Positions 60,341-64,000 of a DNA stretch of 64,000 nucleotides are shown here, piece after piece (the stretch's first letter is position 1; each line of letters opens with the position of its first letter). The position numbers and the translations under genes were made by a program. The notes beneath the pieces were generated by a model. It was not told where the DNA came from and ran no database searches. It worked only from the letters and a program-made list of their open reading frames with translations. Source of the stretch: Sipunculus nudus (Eukaryota > Annelida > Sipuncula > Golfingiida > Sipunculidae); assembly GCA_026874595.1 (NCBI GenBank), contig CM049306.1:9383019-9447018 (forward strand), given 5' to 3'.

Positions 60341-61653
60341 GTGTCACATTTCCGAAGGAATGGACACTCCAGGTTCTTTTAACCAATGAACTAAACTGGT
60401 TGAAACTCACACATACACTCAAAAAAGATGAAAAAAGACGAGAAAACAAAACAATAACAATATATTAAAAGTAAACTTACACTTCTCTGGAAAGGCGTTC
60501 CACACATATGATTTGAAGATGACTAGAGTCCATATAATCACACTAAATCACCAAACTCAAGTCATGTTTACTCCAGAATGAACACTACACCCAAGAGTTT
60601 CATTTGTTTACACGACTGTTGATCACATGACCGACGCGCACGTGACATTGGAATACCAGCTTCTAGTCCAGGCCGCTTACACTGTTCATACACAGGAACT
60701 TACTAGCCACTTTAGCCACTAAGCAACACAGTTATTCACAAATCGACGGTTAACAAGTCCTTCTGTAAATACGATTCCACTCTCAAGTCCGTTAGAGAGT
60801 ACAACGTGGCAGCCCGCAGACATTGACGTTCTACGCCTAGGAGCATCGTCTCAGACAGTGTCGGACCCTCCTCTAGACCGATGACAAACTCTAAGACTAC
60901 ACTCTCTGGTGCCCCGATCTAGGAGATTGTGAAGTCTTTCCAGCATCCACAGTTGATATACGCCTGCTTACGTCACACATCCGGACCGCCGTTCGGCCTA
61001 TCGCCTCACACTATTATGAGGCCTGTCATTAATTGCATGAATAATAAAATGTACACGCCTCCAGAGAACAAACATGGGAAAGAGTCAAGTATGGAGGTGT
61101 TCTGCCTTTGAAGTCTATAGTAAACAATGTTACATGAACATGATTAGAACTAGACATGAACCGATTCCCATGGAATTATAACTGTACTGAAACCAACATC
61201 AAATAAGACACCTGGGTTCTCTAAACTAGGCTCGCTCTCACGCTAACATCGATATATAATATTTCATATTAATGTCGAGAAATTATAGATATAATCATCT
61301 GGTTGTACTCCTTACTTACATGTGAGATAAAATAACTAAGTCACAGTTTTCTGGTGACAGATGGTGTTGGTGTGTATGTATTTGTGTAAAAAAATGAGAG
61401 TATTTTTAAAAGGAAAGCTGGGCGTGTTATGACGCTTTTTTTGTATTTTTATATCCCGTCTAACAAGAAGTCAGAATAAGTGTACATAAGAATTTAAGCA
61501 GAAACTTTCACATCAAAAGCATCTGACTGACTGACTGATTGACTGAATATGAAAATGTATTAAGCCCTCCGAGCGCTCCAGTTGGAAGGATCTGAGACCC
61601 GTTCCGTGGGCGCTCCCTTGGCTTAAATTTTGATGGAGCCATTAAATGAGATG
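60341..61653. other. no gene recognised
   Basis: Unique sequence, moderately G+C-rich at 60.6-61.0 kb. No long frame and no motif. Confidence 0.5.
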
Positions 61654-61860
61654 CTACCAAGCCAAACAGAGAGCCGATCTAGCCATCAGCGTGCTCGATA
61701 GGCAAGTATAGCTATCCGAAGAGTCCGGAAGGCAACAGCATCCACAGGCACAAAGCAGAAGCCCGTTCATACGTTTAAGGCGCAACAGCTGGGACCACGC
61801 CCACCAAAACCATCCGCTAGGACACTCCGAATATGTATCACCATTATCGTCGACGGCCAT
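61654..61860 (-). CDS. candidate small ORF (68 codons)
   Basis: A minus frame from ATG at 61860 begins MAVDDNGDTYSECPSGWFWW and continues with a Cys-rich hydrophobic middle (LLLCACGCCCLP). The stretch has about 50% G+C between AT-rich flanks and ends in TAG. The Trp/Cys-rich composition could reflect a membrane-associated or secreted segment, but I recognise no family, and no splice sites clearly bound it. Confidence 0.18.
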   Translation of the reverse strand: MAVDDNGDTYSECPSGWFWWAWSQLLRLKRMNGLLLCACGCCCLPDSSDSYTCLSSTLMARSALCLAW

Positions 61861-64000
61861 TCAAAAGTATCAGATCAAAAGTTCCATAGATATTATCAAA
61901 TAACATATTGTATGGGTTCAGACTATAGACTATACTTGTTACCGTGAACAATAAAAGCCCTGGGGCATTATATTGTTCTGTATAGATTTGACTGGAGAAT
62001 GCATGAACTGTTTTGTGATATAGTTCTTTACGTATACTTGCGGCTATGTATAATCTCTGCAGATATCACTTTAACCAGACCTTTTTTAACCTTGTAGTTT
62101 GACAAGAGATCACTACCAAACATTGTAATTCTAATCAATTCACAACTTTTGATATCACGGGCGTATTTGTATAACGGTGGCTTCCTCATATATATTATAT
62201 ATTATCTGAGTGCTTGGTGCCCGGACTCCCTCGCATGTTGCATCGCATCATGATATAAATTTCGTTGAATGTGTATCATGCATGTATGTGATATATACAA
62301 TCTAAGACAAAACGGAGTTCGCCAAGGTTCTGTTCACTCATTCTCAATATGTAGAACCATGGGAACCTTGTCATGGGTGAATGTTCCTGCATGTTGGTAT
62401 ATAGGTAAGATTGTTTATCGTAATAAATGGTTTCTTTGTGGAGCCAAAGGTTGCCAATGCGCATGACAAAACATCAGAAAAAGCCAAACAGTCGGTGGTT
62501 AAAATCACTTGTATATATACACCATGCATGTACTTTGGCTAATGCATATGCATTGGATTATCTTCTTGTCTATCTGTAAGAAAATGCATGTGTCACATGT
62601 AGCATGCTCCATGCACAAATGATCACATCTAAAGTAGTAAGAATCACTGGTGCTAGCTCCCTCGACAGGGACTTGTAACTGTACTCAAAGTTTAAGGTTG
62701 CACTAATGAATTTAATTTATATCTTATCTACACAGGGTTCGTCTATTCAACAATACCAGTTGTGTAAAAATTGATTTTACATCAGAATAAAAACATAATG
62801 ACTATAAAATATTAGATATAGCTTTAATCAATATATGCCAGATGTTGACTTGATATACGGTATTATAAATTATCATCTATCATCAATAAAAATGAACAAA
62901 CATTAGAAAATGTGCTTTAGCGTTATGTATGCCCATCTGCCTATACGTTTCTATATAGATCATGCACATCTTTACACCAAGCTTATTAAGGTCGAATATG
63001 CATGCTGTCCCGGTTTTTGTTAAAACAAACAACATGATTGCCTTATGATTGCTCCCTTCTTTTTAGAAATAAATAGGACCATAACAAAACAAAGATTCTT
63101 CGGGATAACAAATAAAAGGAACAAGGCCGTCAACCAACAACAGACTAACTTCTAATGCATATACACGGACAATATACGGTCTCTGTAATTCTCACCCATA
63201 TATGTATACCAAAAACAAATAATTATATAAATCATAATTGTTTATAAAATTTCAAAAAGAATACTTATTTCTATATACAAAGAAAAATATATATTTTCAT
63301 CCTCAAATACCCGTTAATGTATTCAGGGAATCTGTATTTGTTTCACTATAATGAACAAGAGTTGAACGGAGCTCAGCTTTGGTTTGCTTTCTCTGGGGAA
63401 TCTGGCAAGTTAAATTATAGATGGACGAACTTCCAGGAGGCCAATGCATAAATGCTTCGCTATTGAATTCTGCATTGTATATTGTACAAAATAATCAATG
63501 TTGCTATGGAGAGTATTAATCTTTAAGTATTCCCGTGAATACATGTCATACATGTTTTACGTCTATGTAAGGGAAACAATTGAGAAAAGGTACATGTTTA
63601 TAATGGCACAAGGTTGCCATGCAACGTGAAATTGTCAGCATTGCTGTACCGCTGACATTACTTGAATTATCTAAATTTCTTAATATTTTGTGAAATGATA
63701 CATGCACACTAGCTTTCATATTTAGTATCTTGTTGTCAACGCCAATATACAAATGGAAAATGACAGCTATTTTAAGCAAAACTGATTCAGGTGCTTTTAT
63801 TGATTGCATGGCTTCAATTGGGTATACCTGATATTTAGGAATTTTACACAAAGACGGAAATTGTAGCATATATTGGAAATGATTAATGATATTTGCTGAC
63901 GTTTGATAAAAAGGCAAAGACCTTTTAAGGAAATGTTAATATGTGTCTGGATATTAAATCATAATTAAAATGTGTTTTTGATTTCAAGTTACATGGCAAG
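61861..64000. other. no gene recognised
   Basis: AT-rich unique sequence to the window end. The longest frame is a 123-codon minus frame at 63546-63917 with no recognised domain. Confidence 0.45.

Overview
The window looks like gene-poor animal DNA: AT-rich, full of dinucleotide microsatellites, minisatellites and decayed mobile elements, with no bacterial-style operons, no rRNA or tRNA genes and no CRISPR array. A mollusc, perhaps a bivalve, is the best guess. The reason is three copies of an element with tandem core repeats, a short degenerate ACGG tract and a terminal hairpin, an architecture like the pearl elements known from bivalves. This assignment is inference. No complete host gene can be called. 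Most long open frames are by-products of repeats.

Layout. 1-3 kb: microsatellites, a possible CRE/TATA promoter near 2.2 kb, and a 34-bp tandem duplication. 3.07-4.39 kb: a decayed non-LTR retrotransposon reverse transcriptase on the minus strand. 4.70-6.19 kb: faint hints of a minus-strand gene (a 14-codon last-exon candidate and a 25-codon start-exon candidate). 11.88-14.76 kb: a large GT-rich minisatellite with about 15-bp units, a 93-bp higher-order repeat and a (TA)n tract that has expanded inside one unit. 24.92-25.17 kb: a 257-bp segment bounded by 25-bp inverted repeats, each carrying an ETS-like plus CRE sequence. 27.1-27.9 kb: two weak coding candidates on opposite strands. 31.7-36.2 kb: two tandem-repeat elements, one of them rich in nuclear-receptor half-site repeats. 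36.69-37.14 kb: a complete miniature LTR retrotransposon (TRIM type). 38.5, 42.6, 53.0 and 57.6-58.2 kb: four further minisatellites. 44.5-45.9 kb: the best copy of the hairpin-ended element. 59.18-59.36 kb: a third LTR of the TRIM family followed by an intact 18-nt primer-binding site.

The most interesting object is the TRIM family. Both LTRs of the 439-bp element, and the separate LTR at 59.2 kb, contain a tRNA-like RNA polymerase III unit: A box, B box and TTTT stop with tRNA spacing. The complete element has 160-bp LTRs, a partial tRNA-Pro primer-binding site, only 119 bp of internal sequence, a purine tract and a CTAG flanking duplication. This resembles in principle the plant Cassandra TRIMs, whose LTRs carry 5S rRNA sequence, but with a tRNA-like cassette in an animal genome.
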